A stretch of 64,000 nt of DNA from Corticium candelabrum (GCF_963422355.1 NC_085092.1:4132471-4196470); one strand, 5' to 3'. Counted from the first letter of the stretch, positions 46,975-61,621 are shown. Made by a program: numbers and translations. The notes: generated from the sequence alone by a model not told the origin.

Positions 46975-47150
46975 GGAACCGGTGCTCCTTATTGCTTGTT
47001 ATTTGATTGATTAACGAGAATGCAACGGTTCGTGTGCTTTCTAGGGCTGGATTATGCTCTGATACATATTTGGGAGGTCGTAACGCCTACTGCTCCCACG
47101 ATGACCTCTTCAGCACGTTGCTGTATCCGAGCACATTCTGTGTGGTTAAA

Positions 47151-50257
<3,107 letters not shown>

Positions 50258-50429
50258 GGTTTTTACATACTAGATAGTCAGTGACCATAGACTGCTGATT
50301 GGGGCAAAGGCGAGTTCAGGGTGGTGCCTGGGATGCTTATAGGCACCACCCTTTTCAGGTTGCCAATATAAGAACAGGCAAGCAAACATGAAGATGCAGT
50401 TGGTGCTGATAGACCATCAATTTATTCCG

Positions 50430-50910
50430 TGATGTTGTGGACGGCAGAAAAACAAACAGAATATACTCCAGCTAAAGAGACAAGGAGTATTTTAGACGTA
50501 CAGTCATGCACAATTTCTTCCAAGACCATCTTTTGAGGCAGCTAGAGGAAAGATTTAGCAGAGATCACCAACTTATTGCGCTTGTTTTGTCTTTGTTTCC
50601 ACGCGTCATTTAGAAATTTGCCAGTCTGCATGCCATGCACTGAACCAGCAAAGCTCTACCATGATGACCCTTTCTCACCAGATAACCTAGATATGGAACT
50701 GCTGTGCTGGAAAGCAAAATGGAGCAACCATGAGGGAGACATACTTAGGAAACCAGTGAGCACTATGAAATAATGCTACAAAATATATTTTAAACATCCA
50801 CACTTTATAGGTGTACAATTCATTAATGATTGTTTGTGTACAGTACTCTCTGTAACCAGTTGTATCTGTCATCTTAGTATTAGTGGCATCAATCGTTTTA
50901 GAACCACATA
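50430..50910 (+). pseudogene. fossil hAT transposase C-terminus (C)
   Basis: Same position and motifs as 18985-19510 and 36507-36990: DHLLRQLEERF, DPFSPDNLDMELLCWKAKW. Many frame breaks. Confidence 0.6.
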
Positions 50911-51304
50911 AGGTCTAAAATGAGTTACGAAAGGCATTAATGAAATTTTGTGAGTATATAACTAATAAACTATGCCATCCACTTACTTTAGTAAAATCTC
51001 AGTTTTTCAGACATTTTAGTTTGCACCAACCTTAATTGACTGTTCTGGATCCGCCATTGTGGGGTCCTGATCCCAATGGCCCCAGTGCCTCCTGTCTACG
51101 CCTATGCCTCATGCAAGCACACCTAGGCTCTAAACATTTATGGACAATACCGTCAGAGGAGAATTGCATGTATGACACCAACAAGTACAGTAACACTCCC
51201 CTCTACTACTCAAAAGAGCACAATCAGGTTGCATTATATTTAACGTATTACAATTGTTTGCTTTTGCATTAATTAATTTTGACATGTTCTTGTTGCTGCT
51301 GCAG
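50911..51304 (+). other. copy C intron, last part
   Basis: Homologous to 19511-20083 with an internal deletion. Nothing else seen. Confidence 0.5.
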
Positions 51305-51645
51305 GAGCATTTCTATATTTTACGTTTATAGCAGCGTTGATGTTGTTTAGCACGTCTGTCTTGAATGGCTTGATTGTTATCTATGACCTAAAAAAGCCAG
51401 GAGAAAGAGCATTCTGAAACGTCGTTCGAAACCAATAATGGCGATTGAGGTCGTTTTTGCTTTTTTGTAGCTGGGGCAACCGTGTCGGCGTTCTATTCAC
51501 TTCTTCGTATAACAACGACGTTCTCCAAGTTTCGTGTGTTCCAGCAACATCGAACGCTCGTTTCTACTCGTTTACTGGGCCTTCACAAGTTGTGGCAGTG
51601 AGTGGCTTTACCATGGCGATACTCATCATTAGATGCATGAAAACG
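51305..51645 (+). pseudogene. copy C exon: TM3-TM5, frameshifted
   Basis: Three single-base losses, near 51403, 51462 and 51490, relative to A and B. The net loss is three bases, but the frame between them is wrong and has stops. The second half (NNDVLQVSCVPATSN, VVAVSGFTMAILIIRCMK) is intact. Confidence 0.7.
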
Positions 51646-51699
51646 GTAAAGACTGAACTAATATGCGTAAAATTCGTGTTTGTGCGTGCGTGCGTTCGT

Positions 51700-51701
51700 G
51701 G

Positions 51702-51764
<63 letters not shown>

Positions 51765-51793
51765 TGAGTGAGTGAGTGAGTGAGTGAGTGAGT
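51700..51793 (+). repeat. (TG)n, (GA)n and (GAGT)n array
   Basis: TG units, then GA units, then about seven GAGT units, immediately before the RLE LINE. Confidence 0.95.
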
Positions 51794-54444
51794 CACGAGG
51801 AGGCCAATCAGGAAAGAAAGATATCGAGAGAAGATTCAGATTATTCAAAGAAGAGAGATTCGGAGAGCTGTTTCAACTCACAAAGATTACAAGACACAAA
51901 CAAAATCAAGGAATTTTGGATCAGGAGACAGCCCAGGATATGCCACTCAATCCTTGCCTTGTTCGTTCTGTTAGAAATAAGATCAAGTCGGGCGAAATCT
52001 CAAGAGCGGCAAGTCTATTAACAAGCTCCGGAGTTGCTGAGGACTCGGATGACACCCTAAGAAAGCTGGAAGCAAAACACCCAGAGCGTAGGTCCGTCTC
52101 AACTAACTTTCAGCCATACTTTCCACACAGTTTACAACCTTTACAGATACCAACTGAAACATTCATCAAGTCCTTACGAGATTGCCCCAATGGGTCCAGC
52201 TGTGGGAATGATGGGTGGAGGTTTGAGCACTTGAAAGTGTTACTGGAGTCAGATCTAACCTGGACTTCTCTCTACAATATTTGCAACATCATCCTTGGCG
52301 GTCATGTACCTGATCCGATAATGAAGGCATTAGCAGGAGCTAAATTGATTGCTCTCAAGAAAAACGAAGTAGACGTACGTCCTATTGCAATTGGCAACTG
52401 TATTCGACGACTGGTGGCCAGAGCAGTGTGCTCTCATTTGAAGAAGGAGATGGCAGACTACCTTGCACCTCATCAATATGGAGTGTCAACACCTGGAGGA
52501 GCTGAGGTTATGTCTCACCTGATTCAATTGTGCTCACAACAAGATGAAAACTCTGTCATTTTGAAAGTTGATGCAAAGAATGCTTTCAACACCATTAGTC
52601 GTGACATCATTCTGGAAGAGGTGGCAGTCCATTTTCCACAAATCTATCCATTTGTGGCAAAATGCTATGTCAACTCCACCCCACTGGTAGTGTCACTAAA
52701 CGGCCAAGATACTACTATTCAATCGGTGGAGGGTGTGCAGCAGGGTGACCCCCTTGGACCATTTCTCTTCAGTCTTGCTCTGCACTCTGTCATCTCGAAA
52801 CTCTGCGTCAGGCACCCAACGGTTTTAATTCCTTGTTACCTTGATGATGCCACAATCATTGGGCCCAAGCAAGATGTCATCTCTGCCTACCTTGAGATGA
52901 AAGACCGACTAGTCAACATCGGATTAGATTTGAGAGAAGATAAATGTGAGGCTTACAGTCCTTCAGGAATAGCTGATTGGGTTTTGTCCATACCCATAAG
53001 AGACGAAGGATTGGAAATACTGGGCACTCCAATAGGATCGGATTCCTTTGTTAGGGAAAAGTGCATAGAGACAGTAAAGTGTGAAAGAGACTTTCTAGCA
53101 AAGTTGCCTCTCTTGGATGACATGCAGTCTGGATTACTACTTTTACGGTATTGTGCAGTTCCCAAGATTACTCATCTTCTTCGAACTGTTCCACATTCGT
53201 TGATAGCTGAAGCTGCAGAACTGCATGATACCATGATAGTCAAGGCTTTCGAGAACATCATAGGATGTGGTGCTCTCAATGCTCTGGAATGCTCACAACT
53301 TCGACTTGACATTCAACAAGGAGGTTTTGGTCTTCGGTCTGCAAAGCATTCTGCGTTTGAGGCTTTTCTTGGAGGTTGGTCCAACACTCTAGGTCATCTC
53401 CCTCATCGTGATGGTCGTCTGAGTAGTTTGTGTGATGGCCTCCTAAGAGATCACGACAAAGATCAGCCTCTAGTTCTCAGTGAATTGACAAGTGCCCTGG
53501 CAAATCTTCACCAGCAGTTCGACGATACTCGAAAAGTGTTATCATGTATATCAAAACTTCCAGATGCTCCAAAGAAACTTCAAGGAAAACTTCACCAAGC
53601 CAAGAAAGCTGTTGAGTTCACCCAGGTTTTACAACAATGCACCAATAGTTGTGAGCAAGCCCGAATACAAGGTTGTGGTGGTCCAAATTCTGGGGCTTGG
53701 CTGGATGCGATTCCGAGTACGCATCATTTTATTCTCGGCAATGACAACTTTGTCAACGCTGTTTGTCTGCGACTCGGTAAAGCCATCCCGTGCTTGCATT
53801 CTTTGGACCAGTGTGTTGCTCAGTGTGGTCAGCCCATAGACATTGAAGGATACCATGCCATGACCTGTAAGTGGGGTGGAGGCCCAATCAAACGACATGA
53901 CAGTGTACTCGACTGCTTTTACGACATGTCCAAATCTCTTGGATTCCATTGTCGCAAAGAGTTGACAGCGCAATTCGAGAATAAGCAACGTCCTGACATC
54001 GCCATATACAATTATAAAGATGGAAAAAAGCTTCTCTTAGATGTAACCATCACCCATCCCTTGGCGAAGCGGTCAATCAGTGCCAGTTGTAGCAAACCTG
54101 GTTTTGCAGCAGCCGAGAAGGAGAGAGAGAAAGATAGCAAGTACCTTGTCAAGTCAACAAATCTTGGGTATTTGTTTCGTCCCATTGCCCTAGAGGTATA
54201 CGGCCGTTGGGGAAACACAGCGGAGACGACACTAGAAGAACTATCAAAGAAGTCCCCTCAATCTACAGGCTTAAATCCCAGCGAATTCAAGCTACATTGG
54301 AGAAGGAGAATAGCGATCAATCTTCAAAGGGCCAACTCATCAATCATCCAAAACAAGGTGTCTGCCATCGTTGGAAAGTGTATCGGAAATCCTGATGCTG
54401 CTTTTACGATGTCAGCAAGATACTTTGGTGGTGACTTTACGTAG
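51794..54444 (+). CDS. reverse transcriptase with restriction-like endonuclease
   Basis: The frame is open from the GAGT repeat through TAG at 54444, with no ATG at its start; the N-terminal DNA-binding fingers of R2-type proteins are missing or truncated. RT motifs: NDGWRFEHLK, RPIAIGNCIRRLVAR, LKVDAKNAFNTISR, GVQQGDPLGPFLFSLAL and the catalytic PCYLDDATI (about 52834). A C-x3-C..H-x4-C knuckle (CVAQCGQPIDIEGYHAMTC) follows near 53810-53870. The endonuclease core is RPDIAIYNYKDGKKLLLDVT, and the end is EVYGRWGN..WRRRIAINLQ. In the family one protein nicks the target and copies its own RNA there. The frame has no break, so this is a young copy. Confidence 0.85.
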
Positions 54445-54670
54445 TTAGCTGTGAGTTTGTGTAGGTGTGTTGTAGTGTTTAGTTTGTATTAGTGATAGTG
54501 ATGTTCAAGTTATTTGTCTATTTAGTTAGATATACAAGTTTTCTTGTGAGTGAGTGAGTGAGTTTGTGTAGGTGTGTTGTAGTGTTTAGTTTGTATTAGT
54601 GATAGTGATGTACAAGTTTTCTTGCGAGTGACTGTCAGATAAAGTGTGTTTACCAGTGAAATTGAATAAA
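51794..54670 (+). mobile_element. RLE-type LINE (R2/NeSL-like group), 5'-truncated
   Basis: An 886-codon open frame, a 3' UTR containing a tandemly doubled segment (about 54453-54502 and 54559-54610), and a 3' end ATTGAATAAA set directly against (GAGT)n. GAGT repeats stand at both ends. It lies in the intron of copy C, next to SINE S3; copies A and B lack it. Confidence 0.8.
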
Positions 54671-55039
54671 GTGAGTGAGTGAGTGAGTGAGTGAGTGAGT
54701 GAGTGAGTGAGTTGAAACAAAAGTGAGTGAGTTGAAACAAAAGTGAGTGAGTGAGTGAGTTGAAACAAAAGTGAGTAAGTGAGTGAGTCAATTTGCTTGT
54801 TTTACATGTTTCCTTGTATGCAATTTTAGTATTATTCTATGCTGACCGAGATTACTAAATTAGCTAATAACAGTTGTGATTACTTTTTTCTGAGTTGAAA
54901 TATAAGCGAGCGAGTGAGTGAGTGAGTGAGTGAACGAGTGATTGAGCTTCCTAAATTAGCTACTAACAGTTGTGATAGCAGTTGCGATTACCTTTTTCTG
55001 AGCTGAAATAGAAGTGGTGAGTGAGTGATTGATTGAGCG
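54671..55039 (+). repeat. (GAGT)n with interspersed TTGAAACAAAA and two ~100-bp duplicates
   Basis: GAGT units at 54671-54712, then mixed GAGT/TTGAAACAAAA to 54788. Two similar segments containing AAATTAGCTA.TAACAGTTGTGAT (about 54855-54940 and 54953-55035) each end in more GAGT-type units, leading to SINE S3. Confidence 0.85.
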
Positions 55040-55433
55040 TGGTGCTATATCTCAGCAGGTTATAGTGTCATCAAATAGAGCATGTAAATCTGGGACCTTA
55101 CTGGGTTGCAAGTTCACAATGCTAGCGAGCTAGAATATAGTTTTCTTGAGCAAGAAACTCACTCAAAATTGCCACTCTCGACTCACGAGTATAAATGAGT
55201 ACTTGGTCTTTGACTGCATGGGGAACTAAGCTTTGACATGACATCAGCCACTGGACTTCAAGTCAGACTTTAGGTGATCACATCTCAGTTGGCTTCACAA
55301 TCCGGTGCTCCTGTGAGAAACTGGCCTGGCTGCACGAGACTACTAGCACAGGCCCAAATTTCTTCTGAGTAGCGCATAGTAGCCCAGCTGTTAGCTGGGA
55401 ATGTGACCAGTATCTGGCAGTTCCTAACGTTTT

Positions 55434-55436
<3 letters not shown>
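55040..55436 (+). mobile_element. tRNA-derived SINE (copy S3)
   Basis: Head TGGTGCTATATCTCAGCAGG, then GGTTGCAAGTTCA as B box. The family body and the TTTTAACG end are followed by (TG)n. Its site and left flank (GATTGAG) match S1 of copy A, so the two are probably one ancestral insertion. Confidence 0.72.
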
Positions 55437-55497
<61 letters not shown>

Positions 55498-55505
55498 TGT
55501 GTGTG

Positions 55506-55599
<94 letters not shown>

Positions 55600-55625
55600 T
55601 GCGTGCGCGTGCCCGTGCGTGTGTG
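55437..55625 (+). repeat. (TG)n microsatellite
   Basis: TG array with GCGC variants, directly after SINE S3. Confidence 0.95.
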
Positions 55626-55955
55626 ATTGTACAACTAGATCTTAATGACTGCTTGCTGAGCGATTATTATATAACTAGGCAATTTACTTTGTCTGTAGAC
55701 AAAATATGATCTCCATCACCACATATCACATTGCATACTCCTGCTGATTTTACTTTTCTATTTCTTTGTTTTGACTGGGTTTGCCTCCATCTGTTTTTCA
55801 ATCCGAAACATGCTATAAATTTGTCCACAACAAATTTGTACTGATGCTTAGTAATTTGTGACATATTGTTTGACTGCTTGAAATTCTCAGAGTGTCGAGT
55901 GCTGATACAAAATTTTAGCATAAAATTTCTGACATTTACATAGTTTGGTTTCTAG

Positions 55956-56891
55956 TCTGCTCAATTTCAAGTTAACAGTGGAGCAATAAACAAGAGAAAC
56001 AGAATCGCAGGGGTCATTATTACTCGCCATTTTTTGGTTTTTGCGACAGTGGCTCCACTTGCTCTTGTATTGGGATTAAGTATGTTTGAGATTTACGCTT
56101 ACTATTGGTCCGATGAGACTGTTAAAGACATCACAAATTCCATCTTGTGCCAACATAGTAACAATGGGAGTGACTGCAGGTCGTTTCTCAATGATGTACG
56201 CCTAGCAGTACTGCATTGCACCTATACAATCTGTTATACGACGTTTGCTTTTCTACTAATGGTATATAGCCTATTTCCAGGACCAGCCAGAATGCTGTGG
56301 GTTAGCTATTACAGATCGCTTTGTCGTTGTACACATAGGACAGTACAGAGGAGCAAAAGTCAGCACGAAATAAATGGTAGAAGTGGAAACAAGCTAGTGA
56401 CTAAGAACTTGAGAATAGGCGTCGATAATAAAGCTCAACTAGAACAAACGATGAACCGGAAAGCGAGCACTGCTATTGAAATCAATACGGAAAACTCTCC
56501 CTCTGGTCGAAATGAAATTGAAGAGGCTGCAACAGAAAGCAGTAAAAGCTGCAGCTGTTATCTAAACAGTGCCGACACTAACAACAATCCCGAACGTGTC
56601 CATACCAAAAATTTCCAAGAAAATTGTAAAGTCTTTGGTGTTACAAAAGAAGGGCAAGTGGACATCGACCACGCTTGCAATAAAAAAACAAAAAAATTTA
56701 AAGTAAGACGATTACTGTGGAGAGTATTTTCTGTTAACAAGTTGCGCAAGGCAGCAGATCCTGAGTCTGAAAGACTGGTGAGATCAGTAGAGGCAACTAA
56801 TATGCTAGAGAGGGCTAAATCTGCGAGAGAATATTTCTGGAGCTCGCGGTTTAGCAAACAAAAAATGAGATGGGCAATTTGGGCAGTTTAG
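55956..56891 (+). CDS. copy C last exon: TM6-TM7 and tail (open)
   Basis: 311 codons plus TAG, the longest tail of the three. TM6 FLVFATVAPLALVLGLSMFE; loop LCQHSNNGSDC; TM7 LAVLHCTYTICYTTFAFLLM. YYRSLCRC stands at the KTxxxW position. It keeps a tail segment (EINTENSPS..) that copy A lacks. Without upstream coding exons it is probably not expressed as a receptor. Confidence 0.5.
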   Translation, partial: SAQFQVNSGAINKRNRIAGVIITRHFLVFATVAPLALVLGLSMFEIYAYYWSDETVKDITNSILCQHSNNGSDCRSFLNDVRLAVLHCTYTICYTTFAFLLMVYSLFPGPARMLWVSYYRSLCRCTHRTVQRSKSQHEINGRSGNKLVTKNLRIGVDNKAQLEQTMNRKASTAIEINTENSPSGRNEIEEAATESSKSCSCYLNSADTNNNPERVHTKNFQENCKVFGVTKEGQVDIDHACNKKTKKFKVRRLLWRVFSVNKLRKAADPESERLVRSVEATNMLERAKSAREYFWSSRFSKQKMRWAIWAV

Positions 56892-57561
56892 AGAATACGT
56901 TACTTACTTTACTTTAAACTCGATTGAACTTACATGTACGAGCAGAGGATTATTGCTGATTAGAATAAATAGAGAAGCATTACACTGCTAAACTGTGGGC
57001 TGGTGTATGTAGCCATATCTCGTCACTTGATAATGTTTGCATGCTGAGGTGTTTAACCCAACCCACTGGTCACAGGTTTCCAATGCCGGCGATTAATAAA
57101 CAAAGGGTGCAAAGCTGTAAGTTCCTTCCTTCGACAAACAGACGCACGCTGCCATGGACAATGCACGTTCTTCTTTGTAATTTCCACGTACGTACGTACC
57201 TAGCGCTTTCTCGCCTCCCGTAACAATTGCACAACTTACAGGCGCGAATCCAGAGCTCCAACATGGGCATGCACGATTAATACCAACAACTGAAAATTTG
57301 AATTAACACAAAATATTAGCTCGGTAATTAGAAAACGGTACTACCTACTGAGCTGCCAATTAGTGACCTGAGTCTACAATATGAATTAATTCCATCGTTC
57401 ATGAATGTTTTCTAGTAAAATTAAAATCATTGATGAGACTTTGTCGTATTCTCTTTCTATGTGGTAGTGTAAGTGTGACAAGGTGAGACCGTTAATTGTC
57501 TGTCCTATTGTAGACCACATGTAAGATCTAAGTCGTTCTAGTTCACCGATGCTCCGCTCAC

Positions 57562-57565
<4 letters not shown>
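56892..57565 (+). other. 3' flank of copy C
   Basis: Matches the flank of B (39363-40035) up to the (TA)n array. No gene. Confidence 0.55.

Positions 57566-57654
<89 letters not shown>
57566..57654 (+). repeat. (TA)n array, left
   Basis: About 43 TA units with one CA; left edge of a 4-kb insertion relative to block B. Confidence 0.95.
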
Positions 57655-57659
<5 letters not shown>

Positions 57660-58242
57660 GTACTACCCGCCCTATCGGCGGTGGCAATCTGGGCGGTGGC
57701 AATCTATCGTTGTACGCCAGTTCTGCAAGAAGACGCACCTTCCGCGAGACCGGCGTCATGTCGATCGGCGCGTTACAGACAGACAGACATGTGGACAGAC
57801 GAAAGTGGGCGTTCACGAGCATCTCAAACACGTCACATCCGCCTACTCGGCACTTCGGCAAAGACACATTTGCGTAGCAATCTAATTTTAGGTTAATTTC
57901 AACCCCCAAAGCAATCCGACGCGATGTTCGTCTCAGACTACGCATTTTCTAGCATCCCCATCTCAGACTTTTCCCACCTAAAACGTCATAATCTATTCGT
58001 AGACAATGACGTCACTTCCGCGAAGGTACGTCCGCGCATCTAATTTCAGGCCGCCAAAGTCTCGTCTCGGGCCGTTGGAGGCGGTCGAGGCAAAATCCGA
58101 CGCGACCGTTCGTCTCGAACTCGCGATCAAGACAGGACCCCCGCGTTTCGCGACGATCCGAGTCCGGCGTCGTATCGATCGGCGCGTTACAGACATGTGG
58201 ATAGACGGAAGTGGGCGTTTCAGAGAGTTCGCGTGTTATTAT
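57655..58242 (+). repeat. ~587-bp repeat unit 1
   Basis: Starts ACTAGTACTACCCGCCC and ends near TTCGCGTGTTATTATATAG. The first 100 bases recur at 58243 and much of the rest at about 61098-61550. No coding potential recognised. Confidence 0.65.
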
Positions 58243-58610
58243 ATAGACTGGTACTACCTGCCCTTTGGGCAGTGGCAATCTAGGCGGTGGCAATCTATTG
58301 TTGTACGCCACTTCCGCAAAGAAGACGCACCTTCCGTGACACACGTACGCACGTACGCAAGCAAAAGCAGTCCGGTGAGCCGGCGCATCTTTTTGCACTC
58401 TGGGAATTAGAGGATGGCGTACAGTGGCTGGCGAGCGCACGTCACATCCGCATACTTGGTTTACTGATTGAGCAAACAAACTCCGACTCATCTCATTTCA
58501 GCAGATCGTGAGCCACATTCGGCTTACTCCGACTACAGCCAGCGCATCCAGACGATTCAGATAATGGCGCATCCAGACAATCAATGCAGGTGAAGCGCAG
58601 ACCAGTACAC
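58243..58610 (+). repeat. ~587-bp repeat unit 2, interrupted
   Basis: Starts ACTGGTACTACCTGCCC. It follows unit 1 to about 58345, diverges, resumes the ACGTCACATCCGCATACT motif at 58438, and is then interrupted by the gypsy remnant. Confidence 0.55.
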
Positions 58611-58611
58611 G

Positions 58612-58714
58612 TTGTAGAAATGCAGTAAGGACTACAAGGACTATGAGCATGTGTAGAGGGAGATTAGAGCGGTTGCGCGGGCTATAGCTGGAGAGTATAT
58701 AATGGATTCCTACA
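58612..58714 (+). repeat. 5' LTR 3' portion
   Basis: Shares GAGGACTATGAG-type and GGTTGCGCGGGCTATA-type stretches with 60943-61044. Upstream sequence is not shared, so the rest of the 5' LTR is lost. Confidence 0.6.
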
Positions 58715-58734
58715 GTTTTGGCGTAGTCGGCAGG

Positions 58735-59286
58735 ATGGCAGCAATAGTCTGCAGAGCGCCGAAAGAGTCCGTTCTCGACTACGACCGCAACATCGCGGCT
58801 AAATTCGAATTGTGGCTCGAGGATGTGAATGGCTACATGGCGATTTGCAAAATTGTGGAACCATCAAAGAAAAAGAGTTTGTTTCTTAATATAGCGGGAT
58901 TGAGCCTAAGGCGAGTGGTCAAAGGTTTGGTAGTGTGGGCCTCAGGTAAGGAATCAGACGAGTATGGTGCGCTGAATGACGCCATCCCTACGCATTTCAG
59001 ACCTTCTACTAACACTACATCGGAAAGACACCAATTTCGACAGATAAAACAAGAAGAACACGAAACTGTCTCAGAATTTGTAGGCCGTCTTCGGTCCAAG
59101 GAGGCGTTGTGCAATTTTTCTTCAACAGCTGTAGACACAGTGGTAAATGGGCAAGTATGTGATCAATTGATTGCTGGTCTGAGAAGTCCTGATATAAGAC
59201 GAGAACTGCTGAAAGAAGCGAAGCTCACTCTGGCATGGGCTGTCTCAAAGGCAGTGGCACTTGAAGCCTCTATAGCAGACTTATAA
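58735..59286 (+). CDS. gypsy gag (capsid-like) fragment
   Basis: 183 codons from the ATG at 58735; the ATG at 58702 lies inside the LTR. Contains FELWLEDVNGYM, a FRQIKQEEHETVSEFVGRLR segment typical of Ty3/gypsy capsid C-terminal halves, and QLIAGLRSPDIRRELL. TAA at 59284 separates it from the knuckles, which continue in the next frame. Confidence 0.65.
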   Translation: MAAIVCRAPKESVLDYDRNIAAKFELWLEDVNGYMAICKIVEPSKKKSLFLNIAGLSLRRVVKGLVVWASGKESDEYGALNDAIPTHFRPSTNTTSERHQFRQIKQEEHETVSEFVGRLRSKEALCNFSSTAVDTVVNGQVCDQLIAGLRSPDIRRELLKEAKLTLAWAVSKAVALEASIADL

Positions 59287-60195
59287 AGGGCCACATCTGG
59301 GCACGACGGAAGCGTCTTCAAGTGCTGTGAACAAAATCAGCCAACAGAATCAAACAAGAAGAGGTAATACCGTGAAATGCATATATTGTGATCGACAACA
59401 CACCAAAGGGAAACAACACTGCCCTGGAGCGAACACGCGTTGATCTTATTGCAAGAAGATGGGGCATTTTTTGGCTGTGTGTCTCCAGCGAAAGAAGACT
59501 CATGCCGCACAAGTCGTAACCGATGAATTTCCCAGCGATGATCCGGAGGAGGAGACTAATCGGGTATATGACACGGTTTATGTTACAGGAGATACACAAC
59601 AAGCAGAGGCATTCAGAACCACGTTGAGGGTAAATGACAAGGCGTGTACTGGTCTGCTGGACACCGGCGCAACGCGCTCACTGATAACAGCTGACATCGT
59701 CACAGCGAACCAACCGAGTACCACTGTGTCAAAGCGTATGACGGGCGTCCAGTGACCACAATGGGATTGGCTGATGTCACCATTAACACTTGTACTTGTT
59801 TTGTAGTGCTAGTGGGTGAAACAATTCTTTTTCGCCAGAATATCATCCGTCAAATACAGTTGCTGTCCATCAACGAAGCTAACATAATGGACGTCAATGC
59901 AATAGGCATCACTGTGGACCCACAGGTGGCTTCAGTCGCCCTTCCACCAAGACGGCATGCTTTCAGTCTACAAAATGAGAATGCAACAGAGCTAGAGCGG
60001 CTTCAGCAAGCAAATGTGATTGAGCCTGTGAAACAGGCTACTAGCTGGTTATCACCATTGGTACCAGTTCTGAAGGCAAATGGAACCATACACTTATGTG
60101 TAGGTATCGGAGGCTCAATAAAGCAATCGTACGGGAGCGAGTACGATGATTACGACCTTCTATTCCTTTTGCCTGCCGTTTGCAACGGGTTTTAA
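59287..60195 (+). pseudogene. gypsy zinc knuckles, protease and RT start
   Basis: Knuckle CIYCDRQHTKGKQHC at about 59380, an in-frame TGA, then a second knuckle YCKKMGHFLAVC. The aspartic protease signature LLDTGATRSLI lies at about 59658. After a frameshift near 59753 the RT entry motif ERLQQANVIEPVKQATSWLS and PLVPVLKANGTIHLCV appears, and the frame is lost at about 60120. No YxDD is left. Confidence 0.65.
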
Positions 60196-60276
60196 TGGAC
60201 ATAAGAAACTCAACAAACAGAATGCTGGGATCCACACCGGGGGAAGCCTTGTTTAGTCAAAATTCTCAACACTTGA

Positions 60277-60660
60277 GTGACATCATATAGCCCTCATGTT
60301 ATCGTAAACCCGGCACATCAAAGTCGGGCAAACGCAAGAATGGCAGAAGACCATGATGCCAAGAGAGGAGTCCACTCTCTTCCTAAGTTGACAACCGGAA
60401 CAGTTGTTGTGTTACAGGACGGATGTTCCGATCGAAGCAAACGATGGCAAGTTGTTGAGCAATACGGGCAACAAATAGGAGTGTCTGATGGGAGGCGTAT
60501 CTTACTAAGAAATCGAAGACATGTAAGAGAATTCCATGCTCCAATGAGCGCAGCTGAACAGCATGTACCGACAACAGCATCACCAGCAGCTATCTCTGAG
60601 CCATCTACAAGGAGAAATCTGAACATTACAGACACCGTGCCTACACCGTTAATGCCTTAG
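60277..60660 (+). pseudogene. gypsy integrase C-terminal tail
   Basis: Contains NARMAEDHDAKRGVHSLPKL, TGTVVVLQDG, and ILLRNRRHVREFH, as in the distal end of Ty3/gypsy pol. It follows the RT remnant after a large deletion. Confidence 0.5.
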
Positions 60661-60942
60661 GTATCTAGAACCCCCACTTTTTCCACAAGAGGGACTTCCA
60701 GTTGACCCGTGGCCAAATTATATACACTTACAAACTGTGAGAAAGAAAGTAGCACGACAGATTGAGCGTGGACACAGCCAGCATCACGCTCTATCTACAA
60801 GAAAGGAATAGTAACTAGATCCGGGCGACAAGTAAAGCTGACAGACAAAGCCAAAAATGCGGATGTTTGATTGACATGGGTTATGTTGCGTTGCGTTATC
60901 TGTTGCCTTGGGTTACTTTATTTGTTTTAGAACAAGGGGTAT

Positions 60943-61044
60943 TGTATGAATGCAATAAGGAATACGAGGACTATGAGTATGCGTAGAGGAAGATTAGAGC
61001 AGTTGCGCGGGCTATAGGTGAAGAGCATATGATACAGATCCCTA
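60943..61044 (+). repeat. 3' LTR portion
   Basis: Repeat of 58612-58714, ending ATCCCTACA. Confidence 0.6.
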
Positions 61045-61097
61045 CACACGTCACATTCGCATCCTCGTTTAATTAAATAAACAATTTCCCGCTCCCG

Positions 61098-61550
61098 CGT
61101 ATCTCAATTCACGTCATATCCGCATACTCGACACTTCCGCGAAGACACATTCCTGTAGCAATCTAATTCTAGGTTAATTTCAGCACCCGAAGCAATCCGA
61201 CGCGACCGTTCGTCTCAGACTACGCGTTTTCCAGCATTTCCATCTCAGACTCTTTCCAACTAAAACATCATGATCTATTCGTGAAAAATGACGTCACTTC
61301 CGCATAAACAAAATCCGGCGCATCTAATTTCAGGCCGCCAAAGTCTCGTCTCGGGCCGTCGGAGGCGGTCAAGGCGAAATCCGACGCGACCGTTCGTCTT
61401 GGACTCGCGATCTCGACCGGCCCACCGCGTTTCGCGACGATCCGAGACCGGCGTCGTGTCGAACGGCGCATTACAGACATGTGGACATGTGGACAGGTGG
61501 ACCGACGGAAGTGGGCGTTCCCTAGCGTTCGCGTATCATTATATCATTAT
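61098..61550 (+). repeat. ~587-bp repeat unit 3 (partial)
   Basis: Direct repeat of 57830-58242, including GCATCTAATTTCAGGCCGCC and GATCCGAGACCGGCGTCGTG-type segments. Confidence 0.65.
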
Positions 61551-61559
61551 ATAGATAGA

Positions 61560-61620
61560 TATATATTCCAATTGTATACATACTTTCTTGAGAATTATTT
61601 GCACACCACCAGTAACCACT

Positions 61621-61621
<1 letters not shown>
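61560..61621 (-). other. inverted piece of block flank
   Basis: It reads, inverted, as the block B sequence at 40030-40088 (CAAGTGGTTACTGGTG ... GTATACAATTGG). Confidence 0.65.

Larger units (their letters stand above)
58612..61044 (+). mobile_element. Ty3/gypsy-like LTR retrotransposon remnant
   Basis: A ~100-base LTR part (58612-58714, ending CCTACA) is repeated at about 60943-61044. A primer-site-like TTTTGGCGTAGTCGGCAGGA follows the first. Between them are gag, zinc knuckles, protease, the first part of RT and the integrase tail, in that order; the rest of RT, RNase H and most of integrase are deleted. Not functional. Confidence 0.75.

Noticed and set aside
57655..61550. Direct repeats 57655-58242 and 61098-61550 as LTRs of the gypsy element
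   Set aside because: The primer-site-like motif and gag follow a different, shorter repeat (58612-58714 and 60943-61044); the larger repeats are tandem and lie outside it.
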